From: Methanobrevibacter cuticularis
Lineage (GTDB): Archaea; Methanobacteriota; Methanobacteria; Methanobacteriales; Methanobacteriaceae
Direction of reading: 5' to 3'
DNA: 58,202 bases
NCBI RefSeq assembly: GCF_001639285.1
Contig: NZ_LWMW01000117.1
Location: forward strand, 1 to 58,202
Part shown: one piece after another, positions 29,220 through 38,280 of the stretch
Layout of the letters: every line of letters starts with the position of its first letter
Numbering within the stretch: the first letter of the stretch is position 1
The notes under the pieces: model-generated
What the model was told of the DNA's origin: nothing
The model's database searches: none
What the model saw: the letters and a program-made list of their open reading frames with translations, nothing else
Position numbers and translations under genes: made by a program

Positions 29220-30110
29220 TTATTCTTTCCTAAAGTTTCTTGGAACAGTAGATCGAGGGATGTTTTTATGAAATTCTGTTGCTGTGTCCATTATTTCTAT
29301 ACAAATGTCTCCAATTCTTTCAAAGGATTTAACTAGTCTAGATAGGTAAATATAATAAGTAGAAGTGTCTTTATCTTCGAAAGATGTTTCAGCCATTTCA
29401 ATAGCTATACAATTAAGAGCTTTCTTTTGTAAATTATGAATATCTTCTTCTAAATCCATTAAATCTCCTTTTATTCCTAAATTCTCATTTAAGAATGCAT
29501 CCATAGAATAATGAATCATCTTATTAATTTTTTTATGCATTGATTTTAAAAACTTGACAATATCTTCGTTTATTTCATGATCCTCATTTATTACAAATTT
29601 TGAAAAATGATCAGAATAATCCCCAATACGCTCCAAATCATAAGCTATCTCATTAAAAGTCACTGTTTTTGAAAATTGAGAATAAGGATCTATACTTACA
29701 ACTGTTTCAACAGAAGAGCGTAATTTTTCAAACATGTTGTTAGTAGTATAATCCATTTCCATAGCTACTTTTGCTTTCTCTTTATCATTTTCTATTAAAG
29801 AATCAAAAGCTGTTTTTATTTGTTTTGAAACATGTTCAGACATTTTTTGCAACATACCTTTAATTAAAAAAGTTGCAGAGTGATCTTTAGAAATACTCCC
29901 ATCATCAAAAAATTCAGAAAACTCTTCATACTTTTTTAAATCAATAATATAAGCTCTTTTAACAATATTGTCCTCAATCAAAGGCTTAAGTAATTTTGTC
30001 ACATAACGTCTACTAACTTTCAATTTTTTAGCTATTTCATCTTGAGTAGATGGATTTTCATATAATATGATGTCTAATATGTCTTTTAATCTTTTGTTAC
30101 TTTTTGGCAT
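29220..30110 (-). CDS. Winged-HTH/PhoU fusion, probable phosphate-locus regulator
   Basis: A 296-aa protein with two parts. Residues of about 5 to 60 are a winged helix (LKDILDIILYENPSTQDEIA, KKLKVSRRYVTKLLKPLIED), with SRRYVTKLLK as recognition helix. Residues of about 85 to 290 are two PhoU repeats, with TFNEIAYDLERIGDYSDHFS and YIYLSRLVKSFERIGDICIE as their conserved helices. Fusion to a DNA-binding domain suggests that it senses the Pst/PhoU state and controls transcription directly, replacing the bacterial PhoR/PhoB relay. That is inference from architecture and from its position at the head of the locus. GAGG precedes ATG 30110 in the transcript sense. Confidence 0.88.
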   Translation of the reverse strand: MPKSNKRLKDILDIILYENPSTQDEIAKKLKVSRRYVTKLLKPLIEDNIVKRAYIIDLKKYEEFSEFFDDGSISKDHSATFLIKGMLQKMSEHVSKQIKTAFDSLIENDKEKAKVAMEMDYTTNNMFEKLRSSVETVVSIDPYSQFSKTVTFNEIAYDLERIGDYSDHFSKFVINEDHEINEDIVKFLKSMHKKINKMIHYSMDAFLNENLGIKGDLMDLEEDIHNLQKKALNCIAIEMAETSFEDKDTSTYYIYLSRLVKSFERIGDICIEIMDTATEFHKNIPRSTVPRNFRKE

Positions 30111-30282
30111 TGGATCCTCATTATGTTAACTATTCTTAAGATTACTAATATTATTAGTTTCCTAATATTAATCATTCTTTGCAATTTTATTATTTTTAGT
30201 AACATCCTGTTTTCATATAATATTATTTTTAATTTATCAATCTTAACTAGATATCCTTTGATTCAATATATGATAATAAATA

Positions 30283-31290
30283 CTATTTCCTTTTAAAAAA
30301 TTTTTGATTTCTAGACATAGTACTTGTTTTATTAGATTTTATAGTAGATTTTGCACGATGTTCAGCATAATCTTTGTTAATTTTTCCTGTGTTATATTTA
30401 TCATTGTTGATATGCTCATTATTATTGCCATTGTTCATATTTTTCTCATTAAACATATTATCATTATCCATTGTAGCATTAAGATTTTCAATATCATTAT
30501 CTATATTGGGATTATTAATATCTTTAATAACATCTATGGCTATGTTTTTAATTTCATCAGGTTTAATAATGTCTTTTTTAATTTCATTAATGATATTTTT
30601 CTTCTCATTGTTAATGGCATCTAAACTAGAATTATTAGTATTATAATTATCAACATGTATAGTTTTAAACTCATCGTTATCTTTACTTATTATAGGTATA
30701 TCCATATTCCGCTTCCTTCCTCTGTACAATGTTACTGAATCTGAGAATATTACTATTATAATAGCTGAAAGAGCTAATAGGATAAAAATAGAAATCATGT
30801 CATATTGTCCAGTTAATTGTATATATGCTTCCATTAGTAATGAATTATATGGCATTAAGCCTCTAATAAGAAGAAATGTTCCTAAAATTAGCACTATTGT
30901 CCCATAAATCTTTTTAATATTTTTAGATTGTAATATTGGGTATATCCCCATAACTATTAGACCAATGCCCATAATTGTTAGTAAATTGTTCTCTGTGACG
31001 GATTTCAATAGTTCATAATATGTAAGGAATTCTATAAAAAAATAAGACATGATGAATATTGTGAGAATAATGGCTATTAAAACTAGTGGCAATATATAAA
31101 CCACTTCATTTTCCACTTTTCTTACAGTTGTATTTTCAAGTGGCTCTTTAACAACTATAGATAAGATCTGGTAAACAATAGCTCCTAATACAGCTCCAAT
31201 TACTGTTCCTCCAACTCCTAAGAATGTTGTGGTTAAAGCAACTATTCCTGATATAAGTCCTGCCATTATTATTTCAAAAGATTTAGCCAA
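30283..31290 (-). CDS. Membrane protein of unknown function with an Asn/Asp/Lys-rich tail
   Basis: About 335 aa. The N-terminal part holds about five to six spans, the first a glycine-rich segment (AGLISGIVALTTTFLGVGGT), then VVYILPLVLIAIILTIFIMS, LLTIMGIGLIVMGIYPI, IYGTIVLILGTFLLI and MISIFILLALSAIIIVI. The last third (from about residue 215) is hydrophilic low-complexity sequence rich in N, D, I and K and is probably cytoplasmic. I do not recognise a family. I chose TTG at 31290 because GAAGGGAT lies just upstream in the transcript sense; an upstream ATG at 31350 is inside a duplicated promoter block. The 31316-31405 duplication lies in its 5' region. Confidence 0.65.
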   Translation of the reverse strand: MAKSFEIIMAGLISGIVALTTTFLGVGGTVIGAVLGAIVYQILSIVVKEPLENTTVRKVENEVVYILPLVLIAIILTIFIMSYFFIEFLTYYELLKSVTENNLLTIMGIGLIVMGIYPILQSKNIKKIYGTIVLILGTFLLIRGLMPYNSLLMEAYIQLTGQYDMISIFILLALSAIIIVIFSDSVTLYRGRKRNMDIPIISKDNDEFKTIHVDNYNTNNSSLDAINNEKKNIINEIKKDIIKPDEIKNIAIDVIKDINNPNIDNDIENLNATMDNDNMFNEKNMNNGNNNEHINNDKYNTGKINKDYAEHRAKSTIKSNKTSTMSRNQKFFKRK

Positions 31291-31315
31291 TTTTATCCCT
31301 TCACGAATTTTACAT

Positions 31316-31405
31316 GAATTACTATTATATTTATTTTTTATTTTTAACAATCTTCATGATGAATTACTATTATATTTATTTTTTATTTTTAACAATCTTC
31401 ATGAT
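31316..31405. repeat. Perfect 45-bp tandem duplication between divergent genes
   Basis: Bases 31316-31360 recur exactly at 31361-31405. Each copy carries the odd-length palindrome TTCATGATGAA (31353-31363 and 31398-31408). The duplication lies between the TTG start of the leftward membrane protein (31290) and the ATG of the rightward small gene (31439), so it doubles shared promoter or operator DNA. Confidence 0.9.
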
Positions 31406-31438
31406 GAATTTTATCATTTTATTTTTTTAGGAGTTATA

Positions 31439-31768
31439 ATGAACTTATTCATCATATATATTTTTTTTCATTTCTTTAAAAAATTAGATGGTGTAAAAAA
31501 TTGTAGTTTTTCAATTTTTTTCATGATTTTTAACATGATATTGTGTTCTGTTTTAGAGCCGAAATTTCACTTTGATGAGTTTTTCACAGATGATATATAT
31601 TTTTTGCATGAAAAACTTGTTAAGAATTCGTTAAATCTGTATATAATGGTGGATAAAGATTGTGGTGTGAAAATAAAATCAATTACTCATGATATTAGTA
31701 TATGTTCTATAGATTATAATCTTTTCGATTTTTCGTTTTTTCTTTCAATTTTTGAAAAAAAAAATTGA
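31439..31768 (+). CDS. Small protein of unknown function, possibly frameshifted at an A10 run
   Basis: ATG 31439 follows AGGAG (31429-31433) with five bases of spacing. The 109-aa product has a hydrophobic N-terminus (MNLFIIYIFFHFF) and a region FHFDEFFTDDIYFLHEKL and LNLYIMVDKDCGVKIKS; no family recognised. The frame ends just after a run of ten A (31755-31764). If the run were nine A, translation would continue for 28 residues through HEFFNHGSVLGIDDCVRMV to TAG at 31848-31850. That continuation has normal-looking composition. The gene is therefore either broken, phase-variable or affected by a homopolymer miscount. Confidence 0.5.
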   Translation: MNLFIIYIFFHFFKKLDGVKNCSFSIFFMIFNMILCSVLEPKFHFDEFFTDDIYFLHEKLVKNSLNLYIMVDKDCGVKIKSITHDISICSIDYNLFDFSFFLSIFEKKN

Positions 31769-31850
31769 ACATGAGTTTTTTAACCATGGATCTGTTTTAG
31801 GAATTGATGATTGTGTACGTATGGTTATTAGTGCTTGTTTTGAGTTGTAG

Positions 31851-32881
31851 AATCTAATGTCTTCAAATTGTGCTCCATATAAACATAACAAAGAACAATA
31901 TAGATAAATAAAACTTATTTTATTATTAATTGTTAAAATAAAGTTTTATATTTGAAGATATAAATGTAAAAATTGTGATAAAAAGTATTAAACGTCATTA
32001 AATCAATTATTCAGGCCTAATAATACTATATTGTTGAAAATTAAGGATAATATTAAAAAAATGCTAAAAAAGGGTCTAAATCCTTTAATAAACATTGGCA
32101 ATGATGTTAAAATATAGACTAATATTAATATTTCACACTAAACAGTGAAAATTATACTCTCTATAAACACCAATGATGAAATTAAAAGTGAAGTACTATT
32201 GTTTTTTGGTTATTATGATTGTGATGAGTAGTTTTTAGATAAAAAAAGATAATAGGATCTATAGATTGTTTTTATATGGTATTATTCGTGATTTTCTAGT
32301 AGTTGAGAAAATTGTTAAAATAAGGGATAAAATCATAATTGTTAAAATAAGGGATAAAATCATTATAAAATATTTTATTTAAATGGTAGTATTTTGTTAT
32401 TGTGTTGTATTAATTATTCTTTATAATAAAAGAATAGATTGAAAATCCGATGATGGATTAAATAACTTGTTTTTGTGAAAAAGATAATTTTTTGTGTTTA
32501 ATTTTTGTGTGCATGGTTTTAAGTTCTTTATATGTTAAGGGGGGGGGGGGAGTAGTCTATGGAATTAGTTCTGATTTGTGGTTTCTTCTTGTTTTGGTAT
32601 TGAAGTGTGTAGAAGTGATATCTTTATATATGGGTAATTATTATAAGTATGTTTGCCCAGTAATTAAAAGTTAATAGTTTAATAGGATACTAACTGTTCT
32701 TTCAGTAACTAACAAGTTTTTTCCATTTATTATTGATGAGATATTAGTTAGTAGGGGATGATTGTTAAACATTTTTTAGTTTTTAACTAATAGCTGGCAT
32801 TATATCGAATATTAGATATTTAAGTAAAAACATGGTTCGATATATTAATTAAATAAAAAAATATTGAGGTGAATTTAAATT
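31851..32881. other. Eroded spacer before ALP2 with a G12 run
   Basis: About 1 kb without a convincing gene. Short remnants occur, for example a plus-strand frame near 32060-32110 reading MLKKGLNPLINIGNDVKI, and a direct repeat of GTTAAAATAAGGGATAAAAT near 32313 and 32338. An open frame of 60 codons (32492-32674) crosses the G12 run. GAGGTGA near 32866 is the ALP2 ribosome binding site, and GATATTTAA near 32814 could be its TATA box. Confidence 0.5.
32539..32550 (+). repeat. Homopolymer of 12 G in strongly AT-rich DNA
   Basis: Twelve consecutive G interrupt DNA that is otherwise about three quarters A/T. The run lies 331 bases upstream of ALP2. It also lies inside a 60-codon frame (TTG 32492 or ATG 32513 to TAA 32674) that stays open only with this tract length modulo three; 11 or 13 G meet stops within a few codons. 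Such tracts are classic slippage sites. Confidence 0.9.
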
Positions 32882-35569
32882 ATGTATAAAAATGGATTTA
32901 AGAAATTATCGATTTTTTTGATAATTTCCGCAATAATAGCTATTGGTGCTTTTTGTTTAATCGGCACAGCAAACGCAGTAGATGTTACTATTGATAACAC
33001 TACTACTATACGAGATGCAGCAATCAACAACAATAGCTTTACTAATGGAAGTACGCTGTACTTAATTGATGGTGTATATTCAGGAACAGGTAATAAAAAT
33101 CTTGCGATCAGCAAAAATATGACACTAGCTGCCGTAAACAAAGGTGGAGCAATAATCGACATGGAAAACAGTGGACGAGCATTCACAATAAATGCAGGAA
33201 TCAACCTAACACTGATAAACATAACCTTCATAAACGGAAACAGCACAAATGGTGGTGTAATCACATCAACTCAAGCTAACATAATATTAACCATAACTAA
33301 CTGTACCTTCGAAAACAACACCGCAGATAATGGTGGAGCAATCTATATGGCTGGAGCTGGTTCCAATAATACTCTCGAAAATTCAGTATTCAAAAATAAT
33401 AAAGCAAGTGCGAATCAAGGTGCTGTAAGACTAAGTGGAGATAATAGTATTAATTTGGTTTATAATGTTACTTTTGAAAACAACAATGCAGGTACTAATT
33501 TTGGTGCTGCATATCTAACTGGAGATAATAATACTAATTTGGTTGATAATTGTACTTTTGAAAACAACACCGCAGCAATTAGTTGTGCTGCTTTACGTAT
33601 GGGTGGAGTTGGTTCTAGTAATACTGTCGAAAATTCAGTATTCAAAAACAATAAAGCAAGTACTGATTATGGTGCTGCATATCTAACTGGAGATAATAGT
33701 ACTAATTTGGTTGATAATTGTACTTTTGAAAACAACACTGCAAATAATTATGGTGCTTTAACTATGGCGGGAGTTGGTTCTAGGAATACTATCGAAAATT
33801 CAGTGTTCATAACCAACACTGCAGGTGGTATTTGTGGTGCTTTATATATATTTGGAGTTAATAGTATTAATTTGGTTGATAATTGTACTTTTGAAAACAA
33901 CATTGCAAGTAATAATATTGGTGCTTTACGTATGGGTGGAGTTGGTTCTAGTAATACTGTCGAAAATTCAGTGTTCATAAACAACATTGCAAGTAATAAT
34001 ATTGGTGCTTTAAGTATAAGTGGAGTTAATAGTGTTAATTTGGTTGTTAATTGTACTTTTGAAAACAACACTGCAAGTACTGGTAGTTATGGTGCTTTAG
34101 GTATTAGTGGTGATGATAGTAGTTCTGTTTTGGATAATGTTACTGTAGTTAATAATTCTGCCGCTATTAATGGTGGTGGAATAGGTTTTACTAATGATAA
34201 TAATGTGCTTACTATTAAGAATAGTATTATAAGTGACAATAGTGCTGTTAAAGAAGGTGGAGCATTATTTGCTAGTGGTATTAATCAGACTATTAATATA
34301 GAAGGCAGCACTTTCGTGAATAATAGTGCTAAGATTGGTGGAGCATTAGATATTAATGGTGAAGAAGGTAAAGTTAATATAGATAGTTCATTGTTTGAGA
34401 ATAATTCTGCTACTTCTAATGGTGGAGTAATAGATATCAATGGTAATTTCCATGAGACTAATATTAACAACTCTACTTTCAATAATAACTCTGCTAGAAA
34501 TGGTGGAGTAATCAACAGCAACGGTGAAAATAATAATATAACAGCTAATGATACTGATTTCAACAACAACAATGCCGTAAATAAAGGTGGAGTAATCAAC
34601 AGTAATGGTGATAGTAATGTTATTGTTTTGGATAATTCAACAGTAAATAACAATATTGCACACAATGGTGGAGCGATCAGTAGTACTGGTGATGAAAACG
34701 AAATAGCTATAGATAACAGTGAATTATCAGGTAATAAAGATAGACTAGTAAGCAGTGAAGGCGATGATAATAAAATCACAGTTGACAATTCTATTATAAC
34801 TAATAATACAGCAAAAGATGGATTAATCACCAACAATGGTGACAACAACAATATAGCTATTAACAATACTAACGCAACCAATAACAAAGGTGATATCGTA
34901 GCTAATACTGGTATTAATAATATTGTATCAATTAACAACAGTACTGTAACTGTTAATGTCATTTATGAAACTAGTACTACATTAGCTGTTGTTTCAGGTA
35001 ATGGACAAATCACAATAATAGCAACAGTCACAAAAAAAGACACAGATGAATTATTATCTGGTGAGAAGGTTTATTTCTATGTTAATGGTGAACAAGTAGG
35101 TTCAGCAATAACTGATAAATACGGTGAAGCAAGATTCATTTACAAAGTCCCTAAAACAGCTAACTACAGTGTTTATGCAAAATCCCAAGAAACAACAATA
35201 ACCAATTCAACTGGAAAATATGTATTCAAAGAATCAGCAAGTGTAACAAAAACCTTAAATGTTAACAAACCATTAACACCAGCAAAAATAAAAGTTTACA
35301 GTAAAAAAACAACTTCAAAAAAGACTAAAAAATACAAAATCTACTACATAACCTACTCAATCAAAAATTATGGAGAAAAAACAGGTTCAAAGACTTTCAC
35401 AGAATCACTCAAAAAAATACTCAAAAAATACAAACTTTACAAAATACAAACAACAAAAAACACCAAATACAGCTACAACAAAGCATCTAAAATACTAAAA
35501 ACAATGGTCAAAAACCTAGCATACAACAAAATAGCTAAACTCAAAATAACAGTATACAGAAAAGCCTAA
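32882..35569 (+). CDS. Adhesin-like protein (ALP2), beta-helix with basic C-terminal domain
   Basis: Secreted surface protein of 895 aa. The signal sequence is KKLSIFLIISAIIAIGAFCL ending near GTANA. Residues of about 60 to 690 are beta-helix repeats, first in a period of about 45-50 residues (ENSVFKNN, LVDNCTFENNTA, GGVGSSN) and then in a shorter GGVIN/NSTFNNN series. One Ig-like module follows (SGEKVYFYVNGEQVGSAITD near 720-760). The last 90 residues are very rich in lysine and tyrosine (KKTKKYKIYYITYSI, YSYNKASKILKTMV). There is no C-terminal membrane span, so attachment is probably through the basic domain to wall polymer; that is inference. GAGGTGA supports ATG 32882. Confidence 0.88.
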   Translation: MYKNGFKKLSIFLIISAIIAIGAFCLIGTANAVDVTIDNTTTIRDAAINNNSFTNGSTLYLIDGVYSGTGNKNLAISKNMTLAAVNKGGAIIDMENSGRAFTINAGINLTLINITFINGNSTNGGVITSTQANIILTITNCTFENNTADNGGAIYMAGAGSNNTLENSVFKNNKASANQGAVRLSGDNSINLVYNVTFENNNAGTNFGAAYLTGDNNTNLVDNCTFENNTAAISCAALRMGGVGSSNTVENSVFKNNKASTDYGAAYLTGDNSTNLVDNCTFENNTANNYGALTMAGVGSRNTIENSVFITNTAGGICGALYIFGVNSINLVDNCTFENNIASNNIGALRMGGVGSSNTVENSVFINNIASNNIGALSISGVNSVNLVVNCTFENNTASTGSYGALGISGDDSSSVLDNVTVVNNSAAINGGGIGFTNDNNVLTIKNSIISDNSAVKEGGALFASGINQTINIEGSTFVNNSAKIGGALDINGEEGKVNIDSSLFENNSATSNGGVIDINGNFHETNINNSTFNNNSARNGGVINSNGENNNITANDTDFNNNNAVNKGGVINSNGDSNVIVLDNSTVNNNIAHNGGAISSTGDENEIAIDNSELSGNKDRLVSSEGDDNKITVDNSIITNNTAKDGLITNNGDNNNIAINNTNATNNKGDIVANTGINNIVSINNSTVTVNVIYETSTTLAVVSGNGQITIIATVTKKDTDELLSGEKVYFYVNGEQVGSAITDKYGEARFIYKVPKTANYSVYAKSQETTITNSTGKYVFKESASVTKTLNVNKPLTPAKIKVYSKKTTSKKTKKYKIYYITYSIKNYGEKTGSKTFTESLKKILKKYKLYKIQTTKNTKYSYNKASKILKTMVKNLAYNKIAKLKITVYRKA

Positions 35570-35600
35570 ATAAATAAGTTGTTTTTGTGTTATCTATTTT

Positions 35601-35650
35601 TTGGAAAGAAGTTAATTAATGTAACTATTCTTTCCAAACATTCTTTTTTT
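35601..35650 (+). terminator. Terminator of ALP2
   Basis: TTGGAAAGAA at 35601-35610 pairs perfectly with TTCTTTCCAA at 35628-35637. Inner GTTA/TAAC pairs extend the stem, and a T-rich stretch follows from 35641. It lies about 30 bases after the stop codon. Confidence 0.8.
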
Positions 35651-36490
<840 letters not shown>

Positions 36491-36521
36491 AAAAATAGTA
36501 AAAAAAGCTATTAAATTAATT

Positions 36522-36610
<89 letters not shown>

Positions 36611-36632
36611 TACAACAACATTAATTGAACAC

Positions 36633-36645
36633 TATAATATATAAT
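36633..36645 (-). promoter_or_regulatory. TATA box of the tRNA-Leu/tRNA-Thr unit
   Basis: TATAATATATAAT on the plus strand lies 24-36 bases upstream of the 5' end of tRNA-Leu, the usual distance of the archaeal TBP site from the start of a tRNA transcript. Confidence 0.55.
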
Positions 36646-36821
36646 CTTAACGGTTTTTTAGAGTTATATTTTACAAACGAACAATATGTAATATGAATAT
36701 TTATAAATATTAAGAATTTTATAATTAATTCGTTGTTTATTTTATTTATTAATAATATTACAACATGTAAAATTTTAATTATCTTAGTATATAAAGTTTA
36801 CTAACAGAATCTGGTGATAAA

Positions 36822-36995
36822 TTGAAAATTGACCTTTTTGAATGTGCAATCTGTGAAGCTTGTGTAGATGTCTGTCCACTTGATTTAATTAAAAAAAAAG
36901 CATATAAAATAATTATTCAAGATGGTTGTGATAACTGTGGAGAATGTTTGGAAGTTTGTCCAGTTGGTGCTATTCATCATGATGATGAAGACTAA
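36822..36995 (+). CDS. Small 2[4Fe-4S] ferredoxin
   Basis: A 57-aa protein, MKIDLFECAICEACVDVCPL in the first half and CDNCGECLEVCPVGAI in the second, each a complete C-x2-C-x2-C-x3-C-P site. The start is TTG at 36822 after GGTGA (36813-36817); no ATG fits. The two-cluster layout with a short spacer is that of small methanogen ferredoxins that carry low-potential electrons. It is not in an obvious operon, lying between the divergent tRNA pair and an unknown anchored protein. Confidence 0.85.
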   Translation: MKIDLFECAICEACVDVCPLDLIKKKAYKIIIQDGCDNCGECLEVCPVGAIHHDDED

Positions 36996-37392
36996 TTTCA
37001 ATGTGATCTTCGATATTTTTGAAAATAGCTACAAAGAAAATCTAGGAAATTCATTCGGCATTGAATTAAATAAGCCATTTGTAAATAATTCTAACTATGA
37101 AAAGTCATAGATAAATCAATAAAAATAATAAGGTACTAACAGTAAAAAATAATAACAAAAAGAAAACAATAATGAATTAATAGAAAATATGTCATATATT
37201 AATTGTATAGAATATTAATGTCAGATAGAATATTAATGCCATAGATACTAATTATATAGGATATTAATTCTATAGAAATAATAAGATAATTTTTTATAAA
37301 ATATTTGTATGAAATAGTAAAATATTTTAAAAAAATTTATTACTCTTTAAAATAAATAAGTATGATAAATAAGAAATAAACAGGTTATTAAA
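36996..37392. other. Spacer with short AGAATATTAAT repeats
   Basis: Around 37190-37290 a unit of about 20 bases containing AGAATATTAATG recurs three to four times imperfectly. No gene with a credible start was seen; a frame overlapping the ferredoxin end is an artefact of its reading. Confidence 0.5.
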
Positions 37393-38193
37393 ATGAAAAA
37401 ACCTAATTTTAAAAATATTTTAAAAAGATTAACAATTGTTGATATAGCTATAATCTTGTTAATCATTGTAGCTGTTGTTTTTGCTTTCAGTCAAGTAGGG
37501 GCAGATGATGATAAAGGACAATCGGTTTCTTTTGATTCTTCCACATTAAACAAGCTTGTAGAAAAATATTTATCTTTTTATAGGGATGGTAATGTCATCA
37601 AAACTAGTGTAGGTGGGTACAATTCTTCTTCTGGAGAATATCAAGAGCTGCATGGGACTGTTTTATGGGTAGATGATAATTCGGGAGCAGGTGTAAGGGT
37701 TTTAATAGATGTTGATGGAGAATCTGTCCTTGCTGGATTATATAAAGATGTAAAAAATGCAGACATATACATTGAACATATAACTCTTGAAACAACAGGG
37801 GAAAAGTATAAAAATGTTACTGAATTTAAAATTAATCCAATGCAAATTGACAATCTAAATGAGATAAATGAAGGGATACCTAACAATACTAATTATACGG
37901 TTTCTACAACAATCGCTACTGATTTGGAGGATAGTCAAAGCTATCAGGAATTAAGTAATGAACTTTATATCAATGGCAAAAGAAATTCAATAAGACCTCT
38001 AGCTATAGATGCACAGAGTCAACTACTTATAAATATGGCTAAAACAAAAGAAATAGCTATTGCATCAGAGATTCTCGGCTCATTAAATGGTCAAACTGAT
38101 ATAATAACCATTAGAATATATGGTACAACAGAGAAAGATATTGCAGCTATTAAAAATGCTTATGATGTCATTAACATTAGAAAAATTACTTAA
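37393..38193 (+). CDS. Membrane-anchored protein, DUF4330-like, function unknown
   Basis: A 266-aa protein with one N-terminal span (IVDIAIILLIIVAVVFAFSQ) and an extracytoplasmic domain predicted to be mostly beta-strand (LHGTVLWVDDNSGAGVRVLI). The N-terminal ID-hydrophobic start resembles DUF4330, but the match is by eye. The C-terminal part (EKDIAAIKNAYDVINIRKI) is well ordered. It lies 87 bases before a polysaccharide polymerase-like gene on the same strand, so a role in surface polymer synthesis or export is possible. Confidence 0.55.
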   Translation: MKKPNFKNILKRLTIVDIAIILLIIVAVVFAFSQVGADDDKGQSVSFDSSTLNKLVEKYLSFYRDGNVIKTSVGGYNSSSGEYQELHGTVLWVDDNSGAGVRVLIDVDGESVLAGLYKDVKNADIYIEHITLETTGEKYKNVTEFKINPMQIDNLNEINEGIPNNTNYTVSTTIATDLEDSQSYQELSNELYINGKRNSIRPLAIDAQSQLLINMAKTKEIAIASEILGSLNGQTDIITIRIYGTTEKDIAAIKNAYDVINIRKIT

Positions 38194-38280
38194 GAATGGG
38201 TTATTTAATGAATGATTATTTTATGAGTACTTATTTAATTAATAAGTCATTACATATTATAAGAAAAAATAAGTGATAAA

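Noticed and set aside
32492..32674. 60-codon frame across the G12 run as a real gene
   Set aside because: No ribosome binding site and no recognisable product. Kept only as context for the tract.
33460..34962. Long minus-strand frames inside ALP2 and similar ones inside ALP1
   Set aside because: They are antisense readings of repetitive beta-helix DNA and give repetitive Leu/Ile/Val/Pro peptides without starts or homology.
36922..37110. 62-codon plus-strand frame overlapping the ferredoxin end
   Set aside because: The overlapping ferredoxin at 36822-36995 has complete cluster motifs in another frame. This frame has no ribosome site or recognisable content.
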